Notes under the pieces: model-generated
Databases searched by the model: none
Seen by the model: the letters and a program-made list of their open reading frames with translations, nothing else
What the model was told of the DNA's origin: nothing
Translations under genes and position numbers: made by a program
Assembly (NCBI GenBank): GCA_964484065.1
Contig: CAZAEW010000006.1
Location: forward strand, 33,606 to 97,605
Length of the DNA stretch: 64,000 bases
Source of the DNA: JAEVLT01 sp964484065
Lineage (GTDB): Bacteria > Bacillota > Bacilli > Bacillales > Cytobacillaceae
Direction: 5' to 3'
In this document: one piece after another, positions 8,323 to 17,097 of the stretch
Position numbering within the stretch: the stretch's first letter is position 1
How the letters are laid out: each line of letters begins with the position of its first letter

Positions 8323-9063
8323 ATGATTGCAAAAACAGAAGAAGATTTTAACGGATTAAAGGAAATTGGCAGGATTGTAGCTGCGATTCGGGATGAATTA
8401 GTCCAAAGGACGAGACCAGGCATCACAACAAAAGAACTAGATAACGTTGCCGGGGACATGTTTGAAAAAGAAGGAGCTGTTTCTGCTCCAAAAGGAGAAT
8501 ATGACTTTCCTGGATTTACCTGCATTAGTGTCAATGAAGAAGTCGCACACGGAATCCCGGGAGACCGTGTCATTCAAGAAGGAGATTTAGTCAATATTGA
8601 TGTTTCCGGATCCAAAAACGGATATTTTGCTGATACGGGGATTTCTTTTGTTGTTGGCGAAGGTGATGAAATAGTAAAGAATTTATGTGAAGTTGCAAAA
8701 AAAGCCTTCGAAGCTGGTTTAAAGAAAGCGAAACCAGGAGCAAAAATAAGCGGACTTGGAAAGGTTGTATATCAAACGGCAAGACAGCATGGTTTCACTG
8801 TTATTAAAAACCTGACAGGGCATGGCGTTGGACGCAAAATTCATGAAGAACCCGAATATATTTTTAATTACTATGAGCCATCCTACGATGGGTTGTTAAC
8901 AGAAGGGATGGTAATCGCATTTGAACCTTTTATCTCAACTCGTGAAGAAGAGGTTTTTGAAAAAGGGGATGAATGGACTTATATTACGGAAAAAAGCTTT
9001 GTTGCACAATGCGAACATACATTGATTTTAACAAAGGATGGTCCGATTATTACAACCTTATAA
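8323..9063 (+). CDS. map: Methionine aminopeptidase, type I
   Basis: Removes the initiator Met from nascent proteins. The 246 residues match the length of the second Bacillus enzyme (YflG-like). Metal ligands of the pita-bread fold are visible: NIDVSGSKNGYFADTG supplies two Asp, GHGVGRKIHEEP (about 167-178) the His, AFEPF (about 206-210) and EHTLILT (about 233-239) the Glu pair. VAHGIPGDR carries the conserved substrate-side His. It is separated from the TOMM genes by 116 bases and closed by a strong terminator, so it is probably monocistronic and housekeeping rather than part of the bacteriocin locus. Confidence 0.93.
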   Translation: MIAKTEEDFNGLKEIGRIVAAIRDELVQRTRPGITTKELDNVAGDMFEKEGAVSAPKGEYDFPGFTCISVNEEVAHGIPGDRVIQEGDLVNIDVSGSKNGYFADTGISFVVGEGDEIVKNLCEVAKKAFEAGLKKAKPGAKISGLGKVVYQTARQHGFTVIKNLTGHGVGRKIHEEPEYIFNYYEPSYDGLLTEGMVIAFEPFISTREEEVFEKGDEWTYITEKSFVAQCEHTLILTKDGPIITTL

Positions 9064-9068
9064 ATGCC

Positions 9069-9104
9069 AAAGGCAGGAACCGCAAAACAGGTTCCTGCCT
9101 TTAC
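9069..9104. terminator. Terminator between map and the DUF4395 gene
   Basis: Near-perfect hairpin AAAGGCAGGAACC / GGTTCCTGCCTTT between two convergent genes. It can serve both strands. Confidence 0.85.
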
Positions 9105-9119
9105 TCATTTTAAGCTCCA

Positions 9120-9548
9120 TTAATGGTTTGTAAGGCTTTTTCGGTATTGATATTGTTTCCACTGGTAACGAATGAAGCAACCGACGCAGAAACCCAGGAT
9201 GGCAACAAAAGCGGCAAGAGCGACGATGATCGTAAAAATATAAGCCAGAACATCCCAATGCAGTAAATAGCTGATTAAACCGCCGCCAAGACAAATCACG
9301 GAGATGATCTGGTTAAATTGTTGTTGTTCCCATTCTTCAGGAAGATATTCTGAAGGATTTTTTTTCAGGAAGAGCTTCGCAAACTGCATGATTGGATTAA
9401 AATTCAAGATTAAGCTCATTAAACCCGCCGCCAAAGGTATCGCCAGAATCCATGATTGTTTGGTAACCCATGTGAATAAAACGGACAGAACAATGATCCA
9501 CTGATTAGTTCGAACGAGGGGACGAGGAATAGTACGTAACTGTTTCAT
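9120..9548 (-). CDS. DUF4395 membrane protein
   Basis: A 142-residue integral membrane protein with the DUF4395 look: PRPLVRTNQWIIVL at the N-terminus, then four hydrophobic segments at about 16-30, 33-50, 82-97 and 100-122. A polar loop EYLPEEWEQQQFNQ lies between the second and third. No catalytic motif is apparent and the function of the family is unknown. The ATG at 9548 follows AGGTAGG. Converges with map. Confidence 0.75.
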   Translation of the reverse strand: MKQLRTIPRPLVRTNQWIIVLSVLFTWVTKQSWILAIPLAAGLMSLILNFNPIMQFAKLFLKKNPSEYLPEEWEQQQFNQIISVICLGGGLISYLLHWDVLAYIFTIIVALAAFVAILGFCVGCFIRYQWKQYQYRKSLTNH

Positions 9549-9771
9549 ATTATATTAAACCTACCTTTCTTATAGGAATAATATATGTTAAAATTCAGGA
9601 AATGTAAATTAATAAATTCTCATTTACTTAAATACAGTACAAAAGTATGGTTTTTTTTCGAGGTCATAAAAATAGTTCATTAGACCTGTAAATTTCGCGC
9701 ATTCATATATTTACATAGAACTTATTTCTCTATTAATATAGGTATATAGTATCTGAAAGATATCCTAAATT

Positions 9772-9865
9772 GAAAAAGGCAAAACCATTGAAAAATGGTG
9801 ACGCAAAGCTACGAGCCTAAAGCAGGATGTTTATCCTTCCATGGCAGTCGAGCCGCCGCTAAAGG
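9772..9865 (+). ncRNA. Cyclic di-GMP-I (GEMM-I) riboswitch
   Basis: The RNA shows the GEMM-I signature: a helix ACCATT-GAAA-AATGGT with a GAAA-type tetraloop (9784-9799), followed at once by GACGCAAAGC (9800-9809). Then come GAGCCTAAAGC (9813-9823), a hairpin AGGAT-GTTT-ATCCT (9823-9837) and a closing CCATGGCAGTCGAGCCGCC. These are the conserved ligand-pocket and tetraloop-receptor parts. A terminator starts about 10 bases downstream and the S53 protease gene follows. The aptamer is seen directly; whether c-di-GMP turns the gene on or off is not decided by sequence alone. Confidence 0.93.
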
Positions 9866-9871
9866 TTGTTC

Positions 9872-9899
9872 AAGTCTGCCGTAGTGGCAGACTTTTTTG
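9872..9899 (+). terminator. Expression-platform terminator of the c-di-GMP riboswitch
   Basis: Stem AAGTCTGCC / GGCAGACTT with a GTAGT loop and a run of T, immediately before the protease start region. The layout suits transcriptional control by the aptamer. Confidence 0.88.
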
Positions 9900-9923
9900 T
9901 TTAAAAAAGAAAGAGGTGAAAAA

Positions 9924-12143
9924 ATGAAAAAGAAAAAATGGATCATTCCTGCTGTTGCTTCTGCACTAAGTTTAATGCTGTGCACATCAGGGGGAACACT
10001 TGCTTCCGGACCAAAAAGTGTTAAGTTGACCAGTGATTATCCAATGGCAGCCAAACATGGGAAAATGGTCGGCCACACCAATCGTAATACGAACATTTCT
10101 GTTACCATTGCACTCAATTTAAGAAATGCTGATAAGATGGATAGTCAGATTGCCAGTCTAAACGACCCATCTTCACCTAATTACAAACATTTTCTTACAA
10201 CAGAAGAATTTAAGGCACAATTTGGCCCAACTGAGACAACGGTCGAAAATGTAATAAACTTTCTAAAAAGTAAAGGATTAAAGATTCATAATGTAGGTGC
10301 TACAAATGAATTTATTACCGTAAGCGGTAATGCGGGGCAACTTGAAGATGCTTTTGGCGTAACCATTAATAACTACACCAATTCTCAAGGACAAACTTAT
10401 TTTTCAAATGATCAGGCACCATCCATTCCAACTGAATTAGCTGGAGTAATTACAGATATTACAGGTTTGAATAACGAAGCCCATTTTTCTCATCCCAAAA
10501 TAGCCCAGCTATCAGCTGCCGGCAATCAATCACGTGTTGCTGTCACACCAAAAGTCGGAAGTGGGCCAGCGGGTGGTTACACCCCTTCTGAACTTAAAGG
10601 GGCCTATGATATTAATCCACTGGCAAGTGCCGGATACACTGGGGCAGGGCAAACTGTTGCAGTTATGGAACTTGATGGTTACAAAGCATCAAATATAAGT
10701 AATTACAGCAAGTATTATGGTTTAGGAAGTCCAGCACCAACAAATGTTTATGTGGACGGATATAATGGGGCAGCAGGCCAAGGTGAGACTGAGGTTGAAT
10801 TGGACATCGAAGTAATCAATGCTATTGCTCCTAAAGCCCAAGTAATGGTATACGAAGGTCCAAACACGGATCAGGGCCTCATTGACACTTATCAAAAAAT
10901 TGCTTCGGATAATATGGCAAAATCGATTTCAGTCAGTTGGGGGATAAGTGAGCTCCAAGCATCCACATCCATGATGAACAGCTTACATACCATTTTTCAG
11001 CAAATAGCCATACAAGGTCAAAGTATCTTTGCTGCTTCCGGGGACAGCGGGGCTTACGATTCGGGAAATTCTACCTTATCTGTCGACAGTCCGGCAAATG
11101 ACCCCTATGTAACAGGTGTGGGAGGCACCCGTTTAAATCTTAGCGGAACTTCTTATAACTTCGAAACAGTGTGGAGTGACGGTACGAATCGTCAAGGAGG
11201 GGGCGGGGGCCTTTCTTCCCTTTACGCAATGCCATCCTATCAGTCAGGTCCTGGGGTACAAAATAGTTTTTCCAATGGCAAGCGTCAAGTGCCGGATGTA
11301 TCGGCCGATGCAGATCCTTACACTGGATATTCGATCTATAGTTCCGGTTCATGGATCCAAGTTGGAGGAACTTCAGCGGGTGCACCTTTATGGACTGGAA
11401 TAGCGGCTTTATGTAATCAATATGGCGCTGCGAACGGCAAAGGAAATCTAGGTCAGGCAAATCCCGTTTTATATAAGGCTTTTAATACAACGCAGTCTTA
11501 TCCGGCATACCATGATATTACAAACGGAAACAATCTCTATTTTCCTGCAACTGCAGGATACGACATGGCATCTGGTATCGGAACACCTGATGTATATAAC
11601 TTAGTTCGAGATGTCAACGATACGGCCAGCAGCACTACTTCTGGAGGGACAAGCGGAACGGTAAGTTCTGGCGGAAGCAGTACGGTCAGTGAACTGATTC
11701 AAAACGGCAGTTTTGAAAATGGCCAATCACCTTGGAAAGAATCAAGCTCCGGCGGTTATCAGCTGATTGATACAGCTAAACCATATTCAGGCAGCTACTC
11801 TGTTGATCTTGGAGGATATAATAAGGCCACAGACCTTATTTATCAGACAGTAACGATTCCATCAACCGTAACAAATGCAACTCTAACATTTTGGACGTAT
11901 GTATCGACAACGGAAAAGAGCCATGCGCACGATTACTTTTATGCACAGGTTCGGAATACAAAAGGTTCTGTGCTGGCAAATTTGTTAACACTGAATGACG
12001 GCACATCATCTGGCTGGGTTCAATACAGATACAATTTGACAAATTACAAGGGGCAAACCATTCAAATTGCTTTTAAAGCTACTAATGACAGAAGCTATCC
12101 GACGAGTTTCTTTGTAGATGGAGTCAGCTTGCAAATTCAATAA
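9924..12143 (+). CDS. Secreted S53 family serine-carboxyl protease (kumamolisin-like) with C-terminal accessory domain
   Basis: Secreted acid endopeptidase of the sedolisin family. A signal peptide (KKKKW then a hydrophobic stretch, about residues 1-25) is followed by a pro-kumamolisin activation domain (about 30-180). The catalytic domain (about 210-570) contains GETEVELDIEV near 286, giving the catalytic Glu/Asp pair, AASGDSG near 369 for the oxyanion Asp, and GGTSAGAPLW near 479 for the catalytic Ser. After a Ser/Gly/Thr linker, residues 590-739 form a jelly-roll-like domain (NGSFENGQSPWK, FFVDGVSLQ) resembling carbohydrate-binding modules. The ATG at 9924 is chosen because AGAAAGAGGTG precedes it; the longer frame overlaps the terminator. 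Controlled by the c-di-GMP riboswitch just upstream. Confidence 0.92.
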   Translation: MKKKKWIIPAVASALSLMLCTSGGTLASGPKSVKLTSDYPMAAKHGKMVGHTNRNTNISVTIALNLRNADKMDSQIASLNDPSSPNYKHFLTTEEFKAQFGPTETTVENVINFLKSKGLKIHNVGATNEFITVSGNAGQLEDAFGVTINNYTNSQGQTYFSNDQAPSIPTELAGVITDITGLNNEAHFSHPKIAQLSAAGNQSRVAVTPKVGSGPAGGYTPSELKGAYDINPLASAGYTGAGQTVAVMELDGYKASNISNYSKYYGLGSPAPTNVYVDGYNGAAGQGETEVELDIEVINAIAPKAQVMVYEGPNTDQGLIDTYQKIASDNMAKSISVSWGISELQASTSMMNSLHTIFQQIAIQGQSIFAASGDSGAYDSGNSTLSVDSPANDPYVTGVGGTRLNLSGTSYNFETVWSDGTNRQGGGGGLSSLYAMPSYQSGPGVQNSFSNGKRQVPDVSADADPYTGYSIYSSGSWIQVGGTSAGAPLWTGIAALCNQYGAANGKGNLGQANPVLYKAFNTTQSYPAYHDITNGNNLYFPATAGYDMASGIGTPDVYNLVRDVNDTASSTTSGGTSGTVSSGGSSTVSELIQNGSFENGQSPWKESSSGGYQLIDTAKPYSGSYSVDLGGYNKATDLIYQTVTIPSTVTNATLTFWTYVSTTEKSHAHDYFYAQVRNTKGSVLANLLTLNDGTSSGWVQYRYNLTNYKGQTIQIAFKATNDRSYPTSFFVDGVSLQIQ

Positions 12144-12155
12144 TATATTTTTAAG

Positions 12156-12194
12156 AAAACACGGTCTTTTGAAACTGAAAGACCGTGTTTTTTC
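12156..12194 (+). terminator. Terminator after the S53 protease
   Basis: Long stem AAAACACGGTCTTT / AAAGACCGTGTTTT followed by T-rich sequence. Confidence 0.9.
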
Positions 12195-12311
12195 TTTTTA
12201 CCTTAGTTTGTTAAACCTTCAATAATATTCACCCAGCCGTTAATTACTTGTGATAAAAAAGATTCGACTGGGAAAACTAACATTATTTAATAATAGTTGG
12301 GGGGAATACGA

Positions 12312-13985
12312 TTGAGTGCCAATGACAATATGCTCTCCATTTATGCCTTAGGCGGAATCAATGAAATTGGGAAAAACATGTACGTGCTCCAATATGCCGA
12401 TGATATCTTCATCATTGACTGCGGCGGAAAATTCCCTGATGAGAGCTTGCTGGGAATTGATTTAATCATTCCCGATATTACTTATTTGGAAGAAAATAAG
12501 GAGAAAATCCGTGCCTTAATTGTTACCCACGGACATGAAGATCATATAGGGGGGATTCCCTATTTTTTACGAAAACTAAATGTCCCCATTTATGGGACAA
12601 GGTTTACCTTGGGACTCATCGAAATAAAATTGGATGAACACCGGCTTACCGGAGATACGGAACTGATTTCGATTGATGCCAATTCGAAGCTGGAGTTTGG
12701 AAAGATAACCGTTTCTTTTTTTAGAGTGAGCCATAGTATTCCAGACTGTTTAGGGATTCTCTTTGAAACGCCGGAGGGGAATGTCGTTCATACGGGGGAT
12801 TTTAAGTTTGATTTGACTCCGGAAAACAACCAATATTCGGATATTCACAGGATGGCTGAGATTGGAAAAAATGGCGTATTGGCGCTTATTTCTGAAAGTA
12901 CCAATGCAGAGCGGTCCGGTTTGACACCTTCGGAGCGGATGGTTGCGGGTCATATGGATACGGCCTTTATGCAGGCACAAGGGAAAATCTTTATCTCCAC
13001 TTTTGCTTCAAACGTGAATCGTGTGCAGCAGGTTGTATACTCGGCCAAGAAATGCAATCGGAAACTGGCCCTTTTGGGACGCAGCATGGTTAATGTTGTT
13101 TCGGTTGCTCTTGAGCGCGGTTATATCGACATTCCAGAAGGGATGTTAATAGATCCCAGTGAGATTGAGAAGCTGCCTTCCGAAAGGGTTGCGATTCTAT
13201 GTACGGGGAGTCAAGGGGAGCCAATGGCTGCTCTTGCTCGGCTGACAAATGGAAGTTATCGTGATGCAGCGATATATCCCGGAGATACAGTGATTCTGGC
13301 TGCATCTCCAATACCGGGAAATGAACGGGATGTTTCAAAAATTATCGATAACTTATTTCAATTGGGGGCAAGAGTGATTTACGGATCTGGAAGTTCAACA
13401 GGAATGCATGTCTCCGGACACGGATATCAAGAAGATTTGAAGCTGATGCTTTCATTCATGCAACCGATATATTTTATTCCGATCCACGGTGAGTTCAGAA
13501 TGCTTCACCATCACCGAATGCTGGCTGAATCTGTTGGAGTGAAGAAAGGGAATACGTTTATTATCAAAAATGGCGATGTCGTTGATATCAAGAATTCAGT
13601 TGCCCGGCAGACCCGGAAGGTTCCTTCCGGCGAAACATATGTGGATGGGATGGGTGTAGGAGATGTCGGGGAAATTGTTCTTCGGGATAGAAAACAGCTT
13701 TCTGAGGACGGAATGCTGGTTGTTGTGATAACGGTAAATAAAGCAGACCAAAAGATTATATCCGAGCCGGATACCATTTCCCGGGGCTTTGTCTATGCCA
13801 GGCAGTCCGCCGACCTTATCAAAGAGGTAAACCGTTTGGTAGTAAAAACGGTAAATGAACAACCGGAAGAGAGCCGATATCAATGGAATAAAGTGAAACA
13901 AAACATTAAAAAATCAGTGGGACAGTTTTTGTATACACAAACAAAGCGAAAACCGATGATTCTCCCGATTATTATTGAAATTTAA
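12312..13985 (+). CDS. Ribonuclease J family protein
   Basis: Metallo-beta-lactamase/beta-CASP RNase with 5'-3' exo- and endonuclease activity in RNA processing and decay. The zinc-site motif THGHEDHIGG (about residues 71-80) is intact, with SHSIPDCLG and VHTGDFKFD further on, the beta-CASP region (TGSQGEPMAAL near 298) and HVSGHG near 360. It ends RKPMILPIIIEI as RNase J proteins do. Length is 557 residues, as for B. subtilis RnjA/RnjB. It differs from both, so it may be an extra paralogue; the J1/J2 symbol is left open. The TTG at 12312 is preferred because GGGGGGAA lies just before it; the longer TTG start at 12297 would sit inside that site. Confidence 0.88.
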   Translation: MSANDNMLSIYALGGINEIGKNMYVLQYADDIFIIDCGGKFPDESLLGIDLIIPDITYLEENKEKIRALIVTHGHEDHIGGIPYFLRKLNVPIYGTRFTLGLIEIKLDEHRLTGDTELISIDANSKLEFGKITVSFFRVSHSIPDCLGILFETPEGNVVHTGDFKFDLTPENNQYSDIHRMAEIGKNGVLALISESTNAERSGLTPSERMVAGHMDTAFMQAQGKIFISTFASNVNRVQQVVYSAKKCNRKLALLGRSMVNVVSVALERGYIDIPEGMLIDPSEIEKLPSERVAILCTGSQGEPMAALARLTNGSYRDAAIYPGDTVILAASPIPGNERDVSKIIDNLFQLGARVIYGSGSSTGMHVSGHGYQEDLKLMLSFMQPIYFIPIHGEFRMLHHHRMLAESVGVKKGNTFIIKNGDVVDIKNSVARQTRKVPSGETYVDGMGVGDVGEIVLRDRKQLSEDGMLVVVITVNKADQKIISEPDTISRGFVYARQSADLIKEVNRLVVKTVNEQPEESRYQWNKVKQNIKKSVGQFLYTQTKRKPMILPIIIEI

Positions 13986-13987
13986 TG

Positions 13988-14016
13988 TAAAGACTCCACT
14001 GCGAGTCTTTTTTTTG
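13988..14016 (+). terminator. Terminator after the RNase J gene
   Basis: AAGACTC / GAGTCTT stem with a small loop, then eight T. Confidence 0.82.
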
Positions 14017-14040
14017 AGCTTAAATTGTGGCCATTTTTTG

Positions 14041-14101
14041 AAATCCGTAGAATTCCCTATAAAATCCGAAGAATTCCTATTAAAATTTGTAGAATGAATA
14101 A
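14041..14101. repeat. Three imperfect 21-bp tandem repeats
   Basis: Units beginning at 14041, 14062 and 14083 share AAATCCGTAGAATTCC-like sequence; the third is degenerate. The 21-base period is two DNA turns. They lie in the RNase J/PHP intergenic region. No function is known to me. Confidence 0.6.
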
Positions 14102-14195
14102 AAAAGGACATTGGAAATCCTATTTCAGGTAACGTTAGTAAGTATGGTGATCTGATTTTCATAAAATTTTGCATAAAAGCGAGGTGATTTTGGAT

Positions 14196-15008
14196 TTGAG
14201 TATAAAATTTGATTTACATACCCATCACGACCGCTGCGGGCATGCAGTTGGGTCAATAAGAGATTATATTGAATCTGCAATCAAAAGCGGACTGAATGTC
14301 ATTGGAATTTCAGATCATTCTCCCTATTTTTCAAGTGAAGAGGATCAGCCTTTTCCCCATATTTCGATGGCAAAAAGTCAATTCCAGCAATACGTCAAAG
14401 AAGTCCTCAAGCTCAAAGAGGAATACCGTGATAAAATTGAAGTTCTGCTTGGTGTGGAGTCCGACTTTTTTCCAGAGGATGCCGAAATTTACCGCACCTA
14501 TTATGATCCATTTCCATTTGATTATATAATTGGTTCGGTCCATCAGGTGGAAGGAGTCAGTATTTTTAAAAAAGGCATCTGGGATCAGCTGACGGACCAG
14601 GAAAAAATCATTAAAAAGGAAACTTACTATTCACTGATTGAACAATCGGCAAAAAGCGGAATGTTTCAAATTCTCGGCCATATTGATGCCATGAAGGGTT
14701 TTTACCCGTCTTTCTCAGCCATCCAAACGGCTGCAGTAGAGCATACGCTAAAGGTGATTAGCGATTGTGAAATTGCCATCGAGATCAATACATCAGGTAA
14801 AACCAAGGATGCAGGAGGCTGGTATCCTTCTGACGATATATTGGAATTAGCCCTTCATTATGGTGGAAAAGTTACATTTGGCTCAGATGCACACGATCCG
14901 CAACGGGTAGGGGACGAGTTTGATGAAGTTCAGAAACATTTAAAGAAAATAGGCTTTAAGGAATGGGTTTATTTTAAAAATAAACAGCGAATTGTCATTC
15001 CTTTATAA
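14196..15008 (+). CDS. PHP-domain phosphatase, histidinol-phosphatase (HisJ/HisK) family
   Basis: Member of the PHP histidinol-phosphatase family, which hydrolyses histidinol phosphate in histidine synthesis. Metal-binding motifs are FDLHTHHDRCGHA at the N-terminus (His-x-His), GISDHSPY (about 40-47), GVESDFF (about 87-93), GSVHQVEG, LGHIDAMK and FGSDAHDP near residue 238. The length of about 270 is typical. It is not in a his operon here, so a different phosphate ester substrate is possible. The TTG at 14196 is taken as start because GCGAGGTGA at 14179-14187 is well spaced for it; the upstream TTG at 14169 has no site. Confidence 0.83.
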   Translation: MSIKFDLHTHHDRCGHAVGSIRDYIESAIKSGLNVIGISDHSPYFSSEEDQPFPHISMAKSQFQQYVKEVLKLKEEYRDKIEVLLGVESDFFPEDAEIYRTYYDPFPFDYIIGSVHQVEGVSIFKKGIWDQLTDQEKIIKKETYYSLIEQSAKSGMFQILGHIDAMKGFYPSFSAIQTAAVEHTLKVISDCEIAIEINTSGKTKDAGGWYPSDDILELALHYGGKVTFGSDAHDPQRVGDEFDEVQKHLKKIGFKEWVYFKNKQRIVIPL

Positions 15009-15013
15009 TCCCT

Positions 15014-15042
15014 CGGCGATCAGGACTGATCGCTTTCTTTTA
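15014..15042 (+). terminator. Terminator after the PHP phosphatase
   Basis: GCGATCAG / CTGATCGC stem with a two-base loop, then TTTCTTTT. Confidence 0.75.
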
Positions 15043-15171
15043 TAGTTGTTCACAAAAACGACATGTTTGCAGCGAGGCAAATGATTTATGTCACTATGAG
15101 GGGCATTCGTTCATGTTATTTTATTAATGAGAAACATTATCATCAGTGCAGCCAACAAAAGGAGAATTCTC

Positions 15172-16401
15172 ATGAGTGAAATTATCAATAACAGAGAAAT
15201 TCACGCCATCAATAATCCGGAACGTCTGACCATATTAAAACAAATTTTTAAAGACCTTCATAATGGCAAAAATCTTCAAGAAGTTAAAGCTCATTTTGAT
15301 GCTTTTATTGGAAAAATAACGATCGAAGAAATTTCCCAGCTTTCAAACGATTTTTTGGAAGAAGAGGGGATTTCCATTGCAGAAGTTCACGACTTGTATG
15401 CCAACCATCTTGAAATTTTTAAAGGGGCCATCATCGAACCGGAATTTCAATCACATCCCGAAGAACATCCGGGACACCCCATTCATACATTTAAACTTGA
15501 AAACAGGGAAATCGAAAAATTGGTACAATCCAAACTTGCGGTGCATCTTGAGAAATTTGCAGCGGATGATTCACCGGACAATATTTATTTCCTCCTTGAG
15601 GATCTAAACCTTTTGCTTGATATCGACAAGCATTACAGCCGTAAAGAAAATCTTCTATTTCCCTACTTGGAAAAATACGGAATACACGGTCCGAGCACCA
15701 ATATGTGGCGGATTGATGATTATATCCGCGATTCAATTAAACTGGCAAAATTGAAATTAACGAATTACAGCGGGGACAAGCAACCTGTTATAGACACGGT
15801 TCATTACGTTATGGATGAAGTATTAGGGATGATTTACCGCGAAGAAAATATCCTCTTTCAAATGGCTTTGAGTAATTTAACGGAAGATGAATGGGTAAAA
15901 ATCGCTCATGAAAGTGATGAAATCGGATTTTGTTTAACAGAGCCAGAATTAGAATGGAAGCCAGAAAGAAAAGGGATTGAGACAAGTGCGATTTCGGAAG
16001 GGTACATTAAAATGGAGACGGGGATCCTATCATTAAAACAGTTGGAACTTCTTTTAAACCACCTTCCAGTCGACATCACTTTTATTGATGATGATGATGT
16101 TGTCCGCTATTTCTCTCATGGAAAGGAACGAATTTTTGCGCGGACAAAAGCGGTTATTGGCAGAACAGTGCAAAATTGCCATCCGCCAAGAAGCGTCCAT
16201 GTGGTTGAGGAATTGCTGGCAGATTTTAAAGCCGGTAAAAAGAACTGTGAGGATTTCTGGATTAAATTCAGGGATAAGTATGTGTATATCCGTTATTTTG
16301 CTGTTAGGGATGAAAATGGAAAATATATTGGGACACTGGAATTTACACAAAACATTGACCCAATCCAAGCAATTGAAGGGGAAAAAAGAATCTTATCATA
16401 A
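15172..16401 (+). CDS. DUF438 / hemerythrin-like / PAS domain protein
   Basis: About 409 residues in three parts. A DUF438 helical domain (about 1-75) comes first. A hemerythrin-like helical region (about 80-245) has spaced His and Glu: HPGHPIH, HLEKF, DIDKHYSRKENLLFPYLEKYGIHG, EENILF. A C-terminal PAS domain (about 285-400) contains LPVDITFIDDDDVVRYFS and VGRTVQNCHPPRSVHVVEELL, a PAS subtype often paired with DUF438. Hemerythrin folds bind a di-iron centre that senses O2 or NO, so a redox- or NO-linked role is plausible but unproven. AAAGGAG precedes the ATG at 15172; the longer frame from 15127 lacks a site. A terminator follows. Confidence 0.83.
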   Translation: MSEIINNREIHAINNPERLTILKQIFKDLHNGKNLQEVKAHFDAFIGKITIEEISQLSNDFLEEEGISIAEVHDLYANHLEIFKGAIIEPEFQSHPEEHPGHPIHTFKLENREIEKLVQSKLAVHLEKFAADDSPDNIYFLLEDLNLLLDIDKHYSRKENLLFPYLEKYGIHGPSTNMWRIDDYIRDSIKLAKLKLTNYSGDKQPVIDTVHYVMDEVLGMIYREENILFQMALSNLTEDEWVKIAHESDEIGFCLTEPELEWKPERKGIETSAISEGYIKMETGILSLKQLELLLNHLPVDITFIDDDDVVRYFSHGKERIFARTKAVIGRTVQNCHPPRSVHVVEELLADFKAGKKNCEDFWIKFRDKYVYIRYFAVRDENGKYIGTLEFTQNIDPIQAIEGEKRILS

Positions 16402-16404
16402 GTG

Positions 16405-16436
16405 TAAAAATCCCTTTAATAAAGGGATTTTTACAT
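16405..16436 (+). terminator. Terminator after the DUF438 gene
   Basis: AAAAATCCCTTTA / AAAGGGATTTTT hairpin with an AT-rich loop. Confidence 0.82.
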
Positions 16437-16495
16437 TTGTTTTTACCATTTACTAAAGATAGAATAACTTTATAAAAGAGAAGGAGTTGGGAGAA

Positions 16496-17029
16496 ATGAA
16501 CGTTCGTCCGGAAAAAGGAGAATTTGCTCCATACTATTTAGGATATGTCAATTTAGTACCTAAAGGGGATATCGTCGAAATTCTTGAGGAACAAAAAAAA
16601 GATTTAATCCTTCAGCTTAAAAACGTCTCAGAAGAACAAGGAGCTTTCCGATACTTACCGGATAAATGGAGTGTTAAGGAAGTAATCGGGCATATGATCG
16701 ATACGGAGAGGATAATGGCTTACCGTTTGCTGTGTATAGCACGAGGTGAAACCGTCTCCCTTCCAGGCTTTGATGAAAAGCAATATGCTTCCCAAGCCGC
16801 TTTTAATCAGCAGACAATCGAAGAGCTTCTGGAACATTTCTCAGTAGTCCGTCAATCAACGGTATTGCTGCTTAAAAGTCTAGATCCCGAATCCTGGCTA
16901 AAGAAAGGCTCTGCCAACGGTTCAAATATGACTGTCCGGGCACTGGCCTTTATTATTGCTGGACACGAACGTCATCACCTCCAAATCATTCAAGACCGTT
17001 ATGTGAATTCTGAATTTTATCCTGCATAA
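16496..17029 (+). CDS. DinB-family putative metal-dependent protein
   Basis: A four-helix-bundle protein of the DinB/YfiT-like superfamily, 177 residues. The three metal-binding His are suggested by HMIDTERIMAYRLL (about 63-76) and GHERHHLQIIQDRY near the C-terminus (about 156-169). Relatives include bacillithiol-S-transferases and proteins of unknown activity, so the reaction is open. ATG 16496 is chosen because AAGGAG at 16481-16486 sits 9 bases upstream; the TTG at 16487 touches the site. Confidence 0.82.
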   Translation: MNVRPEKGEFAPYYLGYVNLVPKGDIVEILEEQKKDLILQLKNVSEEQGAFRYLPDKWSVKEVIGHMIDTERIMAYRLLCIARGETVSLPGFDEKQYASQAAFNQQTIEELLEHFSVVRQSTVLLLKSLDPESWLKKGSANGSNMTVRALAFIIAGHERHHLQIIQDRYVNSEFYPA

Positions 17030-17056
17030 TGCAGATGGGCATATGCCAAAGTCTAG

Positions 17057-17091
17057 GAAGCCGGGTTCTGAAACAAGAAGCCGGCTTTTAT
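17057..17091. terminator. Terminator between the DinB gene and the PrsW-like gene
   Basis: AAGCCGG / CCGGCTT stem followed by TTTATCG, placed between convergent genes. Confidence 0.7.
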
Positions 17092-17097
17092 CGTTAT

